Shown here in pieces: positions 32,711 to 44,380 of a stretch of 64,000 bases of DNA. The stretch spans positions 23,212,465 through 23,276,464 of the forward strand of contig OY754468.1 of NCBI GenBank assembly GCA_963575645.1. Reading direction: 5' to 3'. This stretch comes from Xanthostigma xanthostigma. Lineage: Eukaryota > Arthropoda > Insecta > Raphidioptera > Raphidiidae. The first letter of the stretch is position 1; every line of letters starts with the position of its first letter. Both the position numbers and the translations under genes were made by a program. The notes below the pieces were generated by a model. That model had not been told where the DNA came from. It was given only the letters and a program-made list of their open reading frames with translations, and ran no database searches.

Positions 32711-32849
32711 ATATATGGCGTGACGATTTTTCATCATATCCGGATCAGAAAGCCTGATTTGTCCCTGATCAGTCTTCAGGCAATTCTGATCCGGATCGGA
32801 TCCCATACTGAACCTAATTTCCAGTCGGGAGCGCTTAACATTAAAATGG

Positions 32850-33180
32850 GCATAGTTAAGCTATCCATAAAAGATAGACATATGCCATTGCGGACTTTTT
32901 TGTATACCTATAAAAGAGGAACAATTCTACCATACATTGTATTGTTATATCTCAAAGGGATTAGACAGCGTTTTCGATAAAAACTACCAGTCGGTTTGAT
33001 TTTTTCCGACACAACAAACAGCGTCATATTTCAACCGATTCACACAATACATACATGAAATATACATATAAACCTTTCTCTTGAATCACTCCATCCATTG
33101 GCAAAAACCGTATGAAAATCCGTTTGGTAGTTTTTGAGTTTATCGCTTTCAGACTGACAAATCTAGACATAAAATTGAAT
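32850..33180 (-). repeat. Diverged Helitron-like or related lepidopteran repeat
   Basis: Inverted relative to the Helitrons at 11 and 17 kb, it contains AAACCTTTCTCTTGAATCAC, CCGTATGAAAATCCGTTTGG and TAGTTTTTGAGTTTATCGC. These correspond to the 'AAACTCAAAAACTACC...GGATTTTCATACGG' block of the copy at 11163. Ends not defined. Confidence 0.5.
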
Positions 33181-35380
33181 ATTACACGAATGTGTCTTTG
33201 AATCTTGTTAACGAACAATTAATCCCACTTCAGATAATTGTTAAAGAATAATATAATAATTCATCCTACTTCTGAATTAACGAATTTAATTATAGCCCAC
33301 TTCTGAATCATTGATATATGTTATAGCACGGCAGTGGAAGTTTTTCTTGGAAACGTAGGTCCATTCCCACCTGTGAGGAAGTAAGAAAGAAAGACGAACA
33401 GATTTCTCAAAATAATAGATTGTTTGGTCGGTACAGGTGTTATTTCGGGCCCATAGTAGTCAGAGAATGTACCTCACAATTTTCCTCTACTATTCCGAGA
33501 AATTTGTGAATCAAAAAAACTATGGAAAGAAAACACAGTAGGTCGATAACATTATTATATTTACTAATCACTTAGATACGTGAACGAGATATAACTGTAC
33601 AATAAATGGTTAAATTACAAAACAGTATTTTCATATTTAACACATTGCTTTATTATTGCTTTTAACAATTAACTGGGGGTGGAACCCTGAAGAAGGAGAG
33701 ATCAAGCTTAATTCATAAGAAGTGACAAGGACAGGGAAATTACATATTCAATAAATTAATTAAGTTAAATACTACAGGACAAAAACTAGGAACGAACTTC
33801 ATACCTGTACGCCGGCTACCGTACTTACAAATAAGTATAATTTATCCTAATTATACATTACAAACGTGTTGAATGATGACTGGTGATTAGACCACTTCAT
33901 TGTTGTAGGTGAAATCCAAAAATGACTTGGAAGTTTTAATTAAATAGTTATTTAATAATTTTCTCCATGAGCGTCTTTTTACGTGCGTCTTCATCAAACC
34001 CGGAAACCCGGAAAAACGACTCTTTTTTATTTTTCTCCGTAACTAATCAATATTTATTTTAATTATTTAAAAACCTTAACAACTATTGTTTGTCACTTAT
34101 TCACTGGTTGTTTCACAAGTACCGCGTATCTAGCGTCCGCCGACTTGATCACAACTTAGACACACTTATAGTTTATATGTCCAAGCCACGCGATCCAAAT
34201 CGTACGGCACATGCAAATACCCGCGAAATCCACGACTTAAGTTTTATTTATTTTATTAATAATTTTATACTAGCAATAATTAGTTTGTCGCGGTGCCACA
34301 GCACCACGTGACAATGTATATTTATCCCTAATTTATTTCTCTTGTCAGGATGGAAATAAATTGAAACAAACAATCTCGACTTTGTACAACTTTATTTACA
34401 ATATTTACAGTTTCATTTAACTCTCAGCTTACATTTCCAACTCCAATCTTCAACTTCGACCTCAACCATCAACTTACTTCAACTAACTATCTCCAACATA
34501 TCCAACATCACTTACTTACTATCAATATCTCAAAAAATCATCTTCATTCATTCAATCCTTTTTCGCACACACCCGCGATGACCAATCACATTCAATAAAC
34601 CCTTCAACTGTCATTCTCTCTCAACCAATCATACCAAAACACATTGCAATTGTCACTCATTCATACATAATTCTTAGAACCTATTTTTAATTGCTTTAGC
34701 GTGACAAATTTAAAGCAGTTAATCATTTTTAAGGGTTAAACTGTCAATCTCAAGTTCTTGAATTTTGTCAACATGTGGCCGATTCTATTTTGTCTATTTT
34801 TACGAATTTTACGAAATAGCTATACAGTCTTAAAGCAATAAAGTAATACATTTTTTTAAAAATTATAACAATTTATAAATTAATATCAAATAGTGGAGCG
34901 ATGCTTTTGCTTTCATCTTAACAGTAATCCTGGATAATTCGACTGTTTCGGTTACTTTGAAGCAAATAATATTCTGAAAACATACACACTCTAAACTGAA
35001 TCGCACTGATTACTGATAATTTCCCTATTGAAGGTAGTGTTCCGCATTCATAAATACTGATTACATTATAATATTATCGTACGGTCAGAGGTCAATAATA
35101 CATATGTATATGTTTGTCTCTCCCATCCACAAGTTCGGTTCACTTCTCGAGGGAAATATCGCTAAATGTTACATTCTAGCGAACCACTAAACATGTATAC
35201 ACGGTGTTTGTGGGAATCGTGGCTTCGCGCATTGCCACGTCGCGCCGCGTCAGTGGCGGCTGGCAGGAAATTATCAGGGAATTTACAACTTAACGATGCT
35301 GGAAACAATTCGAAGCCGATCAAGCGCAGGGCTGTGTTTGAAATATGCGATGCCCTATGTCGAAAAAAGCTTGGAGCCCC
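33181..35380. other. No recognised gene in 2.2 kb
   Basis: Non-coding. 34390-34660 is strongly strand-biased (C/A/T on the plus strand, few G), with many CAACTTC and CATC words. It could be an untranslated or LTR-like region on the minus strand, but no ends or TATA box were found. The frame at 35166-35393 was not recognised. Confidence 0.4.
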
Positions 35381-35383
35381 CCT

Positions 35384-35868
35384 TACTGACTGACTGATTT
35401 ATCAACGCACAGCACAAACCAATGAACGGATTGCACTGAAATCTGGCACACAGATAGTTATTATGACGTAGGCATCCGCTAAGGACAGATTTTTGAAAAT
35501 TCAACCCCTAAAAGTGTGTAACGGAGGTTCAAAATTTGCATCAAATCATATAAGATAAATGCATCAATTCAGAAATGTGCAGGATTACCTCTGTCAACAA
35601 ATAAATAAACCCCTGTTTCGTGCTTTTTCAAAAACAACCCCTTCAGGGGGTAAAAAGAGGTAAATAGTCTAAAAATCAACATGGGTGTCATTTTCAAGGG
35701 TTGTTGGGACGTTGATCACGTCAATGTCATCAATTTTGAAGTTTATTACACTTGAACAACATAAAATTCTAAAAAGTCATTACTTATTTGAAAAAACTAA
35801 AAGGCTGAAACTAAAACTTATCAACCAAAAGCAAACTTGGCGCGAGCAAAGCCGCGGGCAAAAGCTAG
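35384..35868 (+). mobile_element. Helitron-like element, 3' end intact
   Basis: Includes GACTGACTGATTTATCAACG and GAACGGATTGCACTGAAATC and ends GCCGCGGGCAAAAGCTAG|T, the usual lepidopteran Helitron terminus with a short CGCG stem. The 5' terminus is not clear. Confidence 0.65.
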
Positions 35869-36350
35869 TGAGTCAATAGAAGATCAGTGTTCATGAATAT
35901 TTTAATAGGCTCTTTTTAAAATACATTTTTAATTATTTTTAATTAGTTTTCTCTTTCTCTGTTGGTTTTCAAACTACACATATAATTAAGTGATTTTCCG
36001 AGGACGGAGGAACCGATGTTTTAAATTAATTGATTATTTCACCGTCAAAACGTATACATTGCTTTGCCATTATACAGGTGAGTCATTTTAATCTTCGAAT
36101 GAGAGTATCTTTTCAGGGTAGGGTAAAATCGAAAAATGGTTCAGGGCAAAGTTGATTGGTTCGAAGGGGGACATCGGATGCCATGGTCACTTTTGACCTT
36201 GGGTCGACGGTTCGTCATTCAAGTTCAACTTTTTTTAATGGGAACTCTCATTTTTCACGTCAGCATTCGATTGGCCGTGAAAAAAACATTAAACATTTGT
36301 CCCAAACATTTTTCTCCAAACCCCGTATTTTCTGATATATCCACGGTCCA
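35869..36350. other. No recognised gene
   Basis: Non-coding; a moderately GC-rich segment (36120-36210) has no supported reading frame. Confidence 0.4.
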
Positions 36351-36655
36351 AAATTTGAATTTCCAATTTTTTTGTTTTTTTTTTACTGCCAAATTGTAGA
36401 TTTTTTTCAAAAATCGCAATAGACAAACAGTTCTTGGAATTTTTCAAGGAATCAATTCCAATTTCTAAAAAATGTTTTACTATCGAAAGACAATTTATTC
36501 TAACAATTGAAACATCGAAATAACAGAAAGTGTGCCAAATTTTTTTTAAAATTGGAATTTATTCTTTGAAAAACAAGAACTTTTTGTCTCTTGTGGTATT
36601 TTGAAAAATCTACGATTCGGCAGTAAAAAAATCATAAAAGTTTGGAAATTCAAAT
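36351..36655. repeat. Imperfect foldback, ~120-bp arms
   Basis: 36351-36480 (AATTTGAATTTCCAA, TTTACTGCC, TAGATTTTTTTCAAAA, GAATTTTTCAA) is mirrored by 36545-36655 in the same order. Pairing is interrupted by indels in the A/T runs. Confidence 0.6.
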
Positions 36656-36790
36656 GTTGCTGTTACGTTCAACAGATGGCACTCTCATTGCCGTAAAATA
36701 TTTAGTATAGCGCGTGTAGCTCTAGCGTTCAACACATGGCGCTCCTATTGCCGTAAAATATTTAGTATAGCGTGGGTCTCTGGCGCTGTT
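36655..36790 (+). repeat. Two stray units of the 22.95-kb minisatellite
   Basis: GTTCAACAGATGGCACTC and GTTCAACACATGGCGCTCC, each followed by ATTGCCGTAAAATATTTAGT, match the 60-bp unit 13 kb away. Confidence 0.85.
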
Positions 36791-37391
36791 TTTCAAAAAA
36801 AGAATCCTTTCACCTGTCAAAGGTGTGACAGCTATAAAATAGGTATATAAAAACATGCGCGTAGGTATTCGAATGTCAAAATTTTATAATCAGTGAAACT
36901 TCGGAGTAAACAAACGAACATTTACATTTTATTTACCTATATAGATAAATGTCACCATATCTGAGATGAAAAATATGTCGTTTTTAACGGGCAGCTACTG
37001 AAATTACGTCAAGTCTCCGATACTGACTGGACGTATTGCGATATTATGTTGTGTTTATTTACGTTTGTAGAAAATACATTGGCTGAACGTCTACCCAAAT
37101 AAATAACAATCTTCACTTTATATCGACTGGAATTTTATATGATTCGAACAACTTTTGTATTTTTTCACAAAGTTGTACTCCTAAGTACGCACACTTTTAA
37201 ATAAAAGAAAAATACGTTACAGTCGACTACTTTTACAAAAAACTTAATGTTATTCATAAAAGTTATATAAAAATAAAACATTTTTTCAAATTTACTTGAG
37301 TGTAGATCCGTGATATTAAGACATTGAATACTGACCTTACTTAACTAAAAATAGATTTTATTTTTTAATAGTTCTTAAAAGGAATCCCCAG
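36791..37391. other. No recognised gene
   Basis: AT-rich non-coding DNA. Confidence 0.4.
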
Positions 37392-38140
37392 CTAGAGTAC
37401 GATAACTCGATGTGCAAAATATCCATTGGAAATACACAATTATTATTTTATATAACATATAACAATTAGCAGTGTTATTAGCCGTATTAAGTGTGGAAAA
37501 TTGATTTAAAAAAAAATATTTTTTTGCGCAGTGCATAGGGAAGGCGTTAGGCCTAGCACACATGGAGACCGTTCAACGCGCGTTGGGTCAACGCGCGTTG
37601 AACGCCTCTCATATAAACTAGGCCTTAGGGGGAGTTCATTAAAAAACAATTACGGAGACGCGTCGATGCGATGGCGTTCTTTTTGCGCAGAGAAAATGGG
37701 AGGCCGTCTGGGTTAAGTTCTTTAAAAATCAATAACAGGGTCGTGTTGACGCGTTGGCGTTTTTTTTTCGCAGTAAAAAAGGGAGGGCGTTTGGGGGGAG
37801 TTCTTTAAAAAACAATAACGGGATCGTGTAAATGCGATGGAGTTTTTTTTGCGCAGTGAAAAGGGGAGGACGTTTGGGAGGAGTTCTTTAAAAAACAATT
37901 ACGGGGTCGTGTATACAAAGTGAGATAGTAATATAGACATTATACACCAGTTGTTATGACGTGTATATGTGATTTCTGATTGGTTAGATTCAAAAAATGA
38001 CAGTGAAAGACGAACAGTTTTTACGTATTTTTGAGGAAATTTGTTAATAATACGCAGTTGTTTTTTTTTTTAGAACGCCAAAATTTAGCATTTTCTATGA
38101 CTTAAAAAAATGACAAAATTTGGGTACATCGAGTTATCGA
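37392..38140. mobile_element. TIR element with an 83-bp tandem, copy 1
   Basis: CTAGAGTACGATAACTCGATGT at the left is mirrored at the right (ACATCGAGTTATCG). A second copy lies at 60941-61407. The interior has four units of about 83 bp starting GTTCTTTAAAAAACAAT (37634, 37717, 37800, 37883) that include TGCGATGGCGTTTTTTTTGC. Then TGACGTGTATATGTGATT and GATTGGTTAGATT follow in both copies. Confidence 0.75.
37571..37603. repeat. Perfect GC-rich palindrome
   Basis: GTTCAACGCGCGTTG, three bases, then its exact complement. The 12-base core CAACGCGCGTTG is itself palindromic. Confidence 0.95.
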
Positions 38141-38640
38141 AATGGGCCTGACATCCCCTATAAATCTTAAGTTTAAAATTTGATTTCAATCCGTAGAATG
38201 ACGAGTCAGCCAGACCTCTTTATTCTTTACTCTTAAACTTTCTTACCCCTCACGTGGTATACGAGAAGAGCTATATCGATTTTAATTTTAGAGTGTACAC
38301 AAACTGTCTAAATTAATAGTAAAAATGTTAAAAAGTATGAATTTTATATAACCATTCTGTATAAAAATTATTTTCGTTATAACTAAATGATCCATCATGT
38401 AGAAAATTTAACAGTGGTCATTTTTAATTCAATGAATTTTTGCTCTAAAAAAATCAAAAGAGCAGGATATTGCATATTTATGATTTTACATGTTTAATCC
38501 CTATTTACACCTGAGCAGTTCACCACACTGTACACGGAGTGTTCCAAAAATATGACATAAAATAAAAACGTTCTTTTGTTTTGTCATATTGGTTTTGTGC
38601 ATTGTCAACGGACGTATGTGCGCAGAATTTCAAAACTTTA
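38141..38640. other. No recognised gene
   Basis: Non-coding spacer. Confidence 0.4.
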
Positions 38641-38970
38641 GCTTAATTAGATCTAGTCGGAAAAAGTCTAAAATGAAGTTAGACTCAGTTAAAATATCAT
38701 GTTCTAATAATTAACTTATTAAAATCGTTAACATAAAAAGCGTTGCATTTTCCAAAATATTATTGTCAAAAAATTGAATAACTACATTTAAAATAGCATT
38801 CGTTTTATTTTAAGGCAGGACATACGCAATCTTCAAATTTACATATCACACTGTGCAACAGACAAAGACAACATGGGGCAAGTGCGCGATTTATTAGGCA
38901 AAGTGTGTGTTTTGTTTTTATATGTATTTACAACTGTTTGGACGCATTCTGTTAAAAAACTCTCTTCTTT
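38641..38970 (+). repeat. Diverged core of fixed-end element B/C
   Basis: ATCATGTTCTAATAATTAAC, AAGCGTTGCATTTTCCA, TTGTCAAAAAATTGAAT and AGGACATACGCAATC follow the order of copies B and C. Ends absent. Confidence 0.55.
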
Positions 38971-39370
38971 CACCAGAAAAAATAATAATAATCTTTATTA
39001 GTACATATAAGTGCACTAAAAGGCGAGGTTCAGCCACAGGCTGCTTTTCAACCTAACCCTAAATAATGGTAACGCATAAGACTACTAATATCTAAACAAG
39101 ATTCAAGTTAGTATTAAGCTTATTCCACTGGGTAATAAGGAACCAGTAGATAAAAATATGTAAAATTGTAACTTACTTTTATAATGTGACAATCACAGAA
39201 CAGTATAATTGTTCTGTGGTGACAATAAATCTTATCTTATCTCTTCTTTCGTTTAAGATAGGTTTCTCAGCGAATTATTACAAGCAATACAATCGTTTTT
39301 TTTTATTTACTTACCTGTGGGAACAAAATGCAAAAAATTGGTTGGATCCTGTAACGAGTCGAATAAAAAA
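38971..39370. other. Possible retroelement 3' end, otherwise unrecognised
   Basis: Contains AATAATAATAATCTTTATTA near 38983 and GTGACAATAAATCTTATCTT near 39220, both reminiscent of insect retroelement 3' tails. No coding. Confidence 0.3.
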
Positions 39371-39560
39371 AGGCTTTTAAAATCGTTTGCGCCGTACGCG
39401 TCACTCAAAAAAGAGTGAGTCGCAGATTCAAAGACAAATCGAGTGTATATAGGCGCATTAGCTTATGCCATTCGCGCCTAAAAACATGAACTCTAGATGT
39501 CGATAAGCCTGTAAGGCTTTGATCTTAAATAAACAAATAATAATAATAATAGTAGTAATA
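39371..39560 (+). mobile_element. SINE/LINE-like 3' end with (ATA)n tail
   Basis: CGTACGCGTCACTC and GCCATTCGCGCC lead to CTGTAAGGCTTTGATCTTAA, AATAAACAAA and an (ATA)n tail. This looks like the 3' part of a retroposon. No head was recognised. Confidence 0.4.
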
Positions 39561-40197
39561 ACAATAAGACGGTGTAAAATGTGTTCGCCTATAGGGAACA
39601 CAATTGTAAGACAGGTTTCGCTTGAATTATTTCAGAGGAAAAGTGACTGTCTCGAATATACTCCATTGCTGCATGCATACATGTAAGAAGAGTAAAGTGT
39701 ACCTACTACGTCGCTGACAACACCCGTGTCAACAGCAATCTCGCTCACAGACAGTGACGGCGCCAATGGGAATACAAATCATCTCGCGTTATTTCCCGAA
39801 AAAAAATGCATCTATTCTCAGTTACCAAAAGAGAACATGTAAATATTTAGAAAAGCAGCCTTTACGAACATCAAAGCACTTGCTAAGTCTGTCTGAGTAC
39901 ATAACAAATACAAGGTATATGTCTGTACTCGCGGCTTCTCCCGTCTTAATGACAAATTTGACAGTAACGTTATTTTATGACTTACAGTATAGGGAATGAT
40001 TTACACCAGGAGGCAAAAAATGACATTTCTTGTCGGAATCGAATTTTGTTTCAGAGATTTCGGAGGATAAATAGATAGATGGCGACAGAAATGGTCAAGG
40101 AGCACTTGGTGGCAGAAATGCTCTCTTTCGTGTACTCTGAGCCCCCCTCTACAAATCCGCTTGGTGGGATAGGGGTCTAGCGCGATGAGGTACGCCG
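39561..40197. other. No recognised gene
   Basis: Non-coding; two weak short frames not supported. Confidence 0.35.
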
Positions 40198-40484
40198 CTG
40201 AGACGCTTAAAAAAACGGAAAAATTCAAAAGTCATCTACGAAATGGCAGAAAATGACTGAACAGCGTCTGGGGGATCTCTTAGTTGCAGAAAAAATATTT
40301 TTTGCCAATTTACCCTCTGTAGACACTTTTTTTTATTTTCTGAAAGGATTTTAAAGTCTCTGCAGGGCGTAAATTGGTAGAAAATATTTTTTCTGCAACT
40401 AAGAGGTTCCCTAGATGCTGATCAGTCATTTTCTACCATTTCGTAGAGGAATTTTGAATTTCGCCGTTTTTTTAAGCGCCTCAG
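40198..40484. repeat. Hairpin with ~115-120-bp arms
   Basis: 40198-40317 (CTGAGACGCTTAAAAAAACG, ATCTACGAAATGG, AGAAAATGACTGA, CTCTTAGTTGCAGAAAAAAT) is mirrored in order by 40370-40484, with scattered mismatches. The loop is about 52 bases. Probably the core of a foldback MITE. Confidence 0.8.
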
Positions 40485-40619
40485 TAGCGCACTGCATCGC
40501 AATAGGCTCCTACTCTACTATAATAATGGTATAATTTTGTCATATATGACAGTTTATAGTTAATAAAATATTAGAAACGCAATAATTACTATTCGTTTGC
40601 GACTAACAACTACTACCAC

Positions 40620-40770
40620 TACAAATTCAGCTTCAGAACGCGTATCGTGTGAAGTCAACACGCAAAAACCATCACAACATTCAGCACGACAGCACGCCTG
40701 ATATATAACTGCGAAAATAAGCAGCTAATCCAGCGGAAAAGCAGCATCGTGTGCCGTGAACTTTACATCA
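40620..40770 (+). repeat. GTGTGAAG / GTGTGC repeat, copy 3
   Basis: GCGTATCGTGTGAAGTCAAC, CAGCACGACAGCACGC and GCAGCATCGTGTGCCGTGAA parallel 5030-5180 and 24175-24310. Confidence 0.5.
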
Positions 40771-41159
40771 AAACTAAATATTATAATACGTTGAGTATGA
40801 TTATCTCCTTCATATGTACATTTGTGTTAAATAATTATAAACTTAATTCTATTAAAATAATAGGCTACTAAATTCATAACTCTTCCTTTTGGCTTTGCCG
40901 TTATAGTCGTGTAATAAAATGAGTGCTTAGTGTTTAATATGAGAACTTAAACGCTGGTAGTTTAGTCGAAACAATCAACGCTCGAATATACCAAAAATAG
41001 AACTAAGAGAAAGACAGCCAGTTCTATTGAAGCTAAAGCTCACTATGCGTCAATAAGCGGATAAGTCTACGAATATTTAGACTTATTAGTCGTCAATATA
41101 GTAGAAAATTTTATACTTTCCAAAGCTATGACTTTTAAACTTAACATGAAAAAACGTTT
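40771..41159. other. No recognised gene
   Basis: AT-rich spacer. Confidence 0.4.
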
Positions 41160-41412
41160 TTCGGTGTGACACATCTAATCGCACGTTTGGATGGGAGTAA
41201 AAACGTGCAAGGAAGATAACAGGGTGAAATTTAGTTACTTGTTTAGTTTTTTAGTACCATTTCGTTAGATGACAGCACGTCCTGTAGACATTATAACTTT
41301 AAGTGAATAACTAATAAATCTGTTAGATATCGCCGTTAACAAGAGCCATGTTACAATCCAACGCATACACACAGTAAGCGTAACATGACTTTTGTTAACG
41401 GCGACATCTAAC
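41160..41412. repeat. 'TTCGTTAGATGACAG / GGCGACAT' repeat with hairpin
   Basis: ACACATCTAATCGCACGTTT, ATTTCGTTAGATGACAGC, then an inverted repeat: 41322-41354 (GTTAGATATCGCCGTTAAC, GCCATGTTAC) pairs with 41378-41411. Related to 10600-10760 and 21455-21940. Confidence 0.7.
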
Positions 41413-42415
41413 TTTATTTATTTATTTAAGCATCAAAAACATTAATTTATTTTTGTCACCATAAAAAATTAGATTCCATAAGTTTCTTTCAAGAAACTCT
41501 AAAATTAGCTTTTTTCAATCATTATGGTGCAACAAAAAAAAAGCTGCTAGAACGATTTCGATAAAATTTATTTCAGATTGTCCAAGCGGTAATGGATTGG
41601 CACCCTGACAAAAAAAGTTTTTTCCTGTTATGTCAAATTAAATATATAAATGACTAGCAATAAATTTTACCTTTGCTCAACGATTCTGATTTTCAACAAA
41701 AAACAGCAAATTCTGGTTTCCTCTCGTTCTGAAATCTATTTTCTCTCTTCATCAGTCACCACTGTTCATTAATTTTTAATCCACTTTGTTAGTAATTGTC
41801 TGACACAATGTTGTTAATTATTGTTCATTCAATGTTTATAAAAATTATCGACTTGCTTCCAATTTGATAAAAAAACTGAATATTTCCCCCAAACCATCGC
41901 AGGGCTTATATCAAATGTATGTAACTAATTACTATAACACTCAATAAAAACTTTCTTACTGACCACTTTTATACCAAATATGCATAATGCGTTATTTTAT
42001 ATTTTTTTTAAATTAACTTTTTTTTAGGTTAGAAATAATTAAACAGAATAGTTTCTCTGTAAACAAAGAACTCTTTAGACTATTAATTTACACTTCAAAT
42101 TACAAGCCTATAAACAAACAAAGAAAAAACATTCAATGCTTATTTTTATTATTTATTATTATAAACTGTCTATTATATGCTACGGGTACGTTGAAGTGTG
42201 TGAGAGAGAGCGTATATCGCACCGCAGCACACTTCAACTCAGCCCATATAAACTTAACACTTCACAATAATTCACATGTATTATGATATAAAAATCTGCA
42301 TCAAAAATATATTTAAAGAATGTTCTCATAGACAAGTTTTATTCAGAATGATATTCAAATTATAAAAATTCTACAGTATACATTGAATGTTTATGATGTG
42401 TTACATAATCACCGC
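41413..42415. other. No recognised gene
   Basis: AT-rich. A short hairpin TTGAAGTGTG...CACACTTCAA lies at 42191-42237. Nothing else. Confidence 0.4.
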
Positions 42416-42423
42416 AGTGGGTT

Positions 42424-42912
42424 CAGGGTTGCCAGACGTACGAGAAATCGCGTTACCGCGTACCATTACGAGATTTACAGTTTTTGCACGAGAGACAAGA
42501 ATAACAAAATTCTGACTGCCTTCGCTAGGTATCAGCCAAAAATTGTAAGAATTTGCATATTTACCACAAAACGATCGACTGGGCGCATCACTAAATGCAC
42601 TACCTCATCACTATATGAAACTAGACACCTTGAGTGGGAAATACCCGTTTAATGTATTTATTTGTTGTTGTCCTTATTACACTAATATTAATCAGTGAAT
42701 CACTATCAGTTCTAATTGTTTCATTTGAATTGACAGCGAAAAGCGCAAAGAATATGATTACTCAAAGTTAAATAGTACAGTAAATAGCATTAATTATAAA
42801 TTTTATTCGATATACCTACTTTAAATTTATACTTGTATGAGATTAACTGTCAAAAGTACGAGATATTTAGCAACACTGGTACGAAAAAAAAATCCGTCAT
42901 CTGGCAACCCTG
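42424..42912. mobile_element. hAT-type MITE, 489 bp
   Basis: Ends CAGGGTTGCCAG and CTGGCAACCCTG with the exact 8-bp duplication AGTGGGTT on both sides (42416-42423 and 42913-42920). Subterminal 'GTACGAGA' occurs near both ends (GTACGAGAAATCG and AGTACGAGATATT). The short frame inside is not supported as coding. Confidence 0.92.
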
Positions 42913-43284
42913 AGTGGGTTTGGTAACGTTTCTGAGCGAATTGCGACTATTCATACTAGTCAATTATATTTCGTGATTTTAGTGATAGAAATCTGTTTCA
43001 CATAATATTACAGTGACCTTGATTCGTCCAACGCAGACAGATACTACAAAGGAATTGAACAATCTTACTTGTACTAACTGGAACGATGTAATTAACATTT
43101 CAGATTCTAAAGATCTCGATTCCTATTAAACTATGTCTACCTTAAGGAATGTCATATCAATCTCTAATTACATCTGTTGACAATATTAAACGTGGACGGA
43201 ATAATTTTTAATTTCGCACTGCAGAAAACAAATCTTAAACTAAAAAAAAGTAATAACTAGCCGCCCTGTTGCTCTAAAATTTTC
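42913..43284. other. No recognised gene
   Basis: Non-coding spacer. Confidence 0.4.
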
Positions 43285-43813
43285 AAAGGACCACGCACAA
43301 ACATTATGGAATTTGGTTCTCGGTTAAATTGATCGAAAATGGTTGTGTTTTATAGTTTAAAGGTCACTAAGAAAAAATGTCCTAGGCGCATAGCCTAAAA
43401 ACCATTAGATTTTTAGCTACAGATATGTTTAGCAAGATTTAAGATATAGGGATATCCATTGAATTCACAAACATGTTACATATTCGATTTTTGTGCTTTT
43501 TTTTAGAAAAAGAAAAATGGTCGAAAGCTAGCAAATGTTGGAAGATGTCACCCTGTATAAAATAATAGTGTCATATTCGGATTCAGCGCACTCGAAAACA
43601 TTTCTCGAGCTTAGGATTTTTTAAGATTGTGAATCCAATGGATATCCCTATATCCAAAATCTCGCTAAACATATCTGTAGCTCAAAATCTATTGGTTTTT
43701 AGACTAAGCGTCCATGGACACTTTTTCTTAGTGATCTTTAAACTATAAAATAAAATCATTTTCGATCAATTTAACCGAGAACCAAATCCCATAAGGTTTG
43801 TGCGGGAATCCTT
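43285..43813. mobile_element. Foldback element with ~190-bp arms
   Basis: 43285-43480 (AAAGGACCACGCACAAAC, TTGGTTCTCGGTTAAATTGA, GTCACTAAGAAAAA, TATAGGGATATCCATTG) is mirrored in order by 43620-43813. A central ~140-bp spacer is AT-rich. A MITE that can fold over most of its length; target duplication not resolved. Confidence 0.8.
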
Positions 43814-44304
43814 TATGCAACGTTTTTTAAATGCGTTATATATATAGACGTATAGACGTATATAGACGTATGATGGTTTCAATAGCTGGACCTTTCCTTT
43901 CTGATAACATAAAATAAATGCAGAGCTGACTCCATCAATCAATAGTTAACCGTAATTATTTTGACATATATATCTAATACAAATTGTGTTTCAAAAGCCT
44001 GCTCATAATATATCGTATAATTTGTAACGGGAAACATTGATTTTTTGCAAATCGATTTTCGGCACTTAAAAACCATTTATTGCAATTCTGACACCCTGTT
44101 GCACATCTGTACGTCGAGCCTTTTCGAACGACACTTCGATCGTCAAAATCGGTCCAGTATTTTAGAAGAAGATAGCCGTCCAAAAAAACTGCTGGCCTAC
44201 TAATATATAGAAAAATTTTAAAGATATTAATTAAATTGTAGTGACTCAATGAAAGTTGGTCATGTTTTTAAGATTGGTGCAAATAACACCCTTCAACTAA
44301 CTTG
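43814..44304. other. No recognised gene
   Basis: Short TATAGACGTA repeats at 43845-43870; otherwise unrecognised. Confidence 0.4.
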
Positions 44305-44380
44305 AAGGCCTGAAGATAAAAATATTTTTTTCTAAACGTCGGCCACATGTAAACATTGGTAAAGCTTGTCTTTAAATAAA
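44305..44380 (+). repeat. Half of the Penelope-type terminal repeat
   Basis: CCTGAAGATAAAAATATTTT, AAACGTCGGCCACATG and ACATTGGTAAAGCTTG parallel the right half of the inverted repeat at 50693-50880. Confidence 0.45.

Larger units (their letters stand above)
31200..32829 (+). mobile_element. 1.63-kb TIR element carrying a DUF4806-type gene
   Basis: CCCGACTGGAAATTAG begins the left end and is mirrored exactly at the right end. Next to each end is a GATC-rich tandem array of different period: 50 bp at the left (31271-31610) and 48 bp at the right (32460-32710). Between the arrays is a three-exon gene remnant. No clear target duplication was found, so the superfamily is open. The layout (TIR, subterminal array, single gene, array, TIR) suggests a mobile unit with DNA-binding sites at its ends. 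Confidence 0.75.

Noticed and set aside
33661..33720. LTR primer-binding site (TGGGGGTGGAACC-like)
   Set aside because: A TGG-type start is visible, but no LTR ends, second LTR or gag/pol follow.
35166..35393. Possible gene fragment (SWLRALPRRAAS)
   Set aside because: No recognisable family, no splice sites and it runs into a Helitron.
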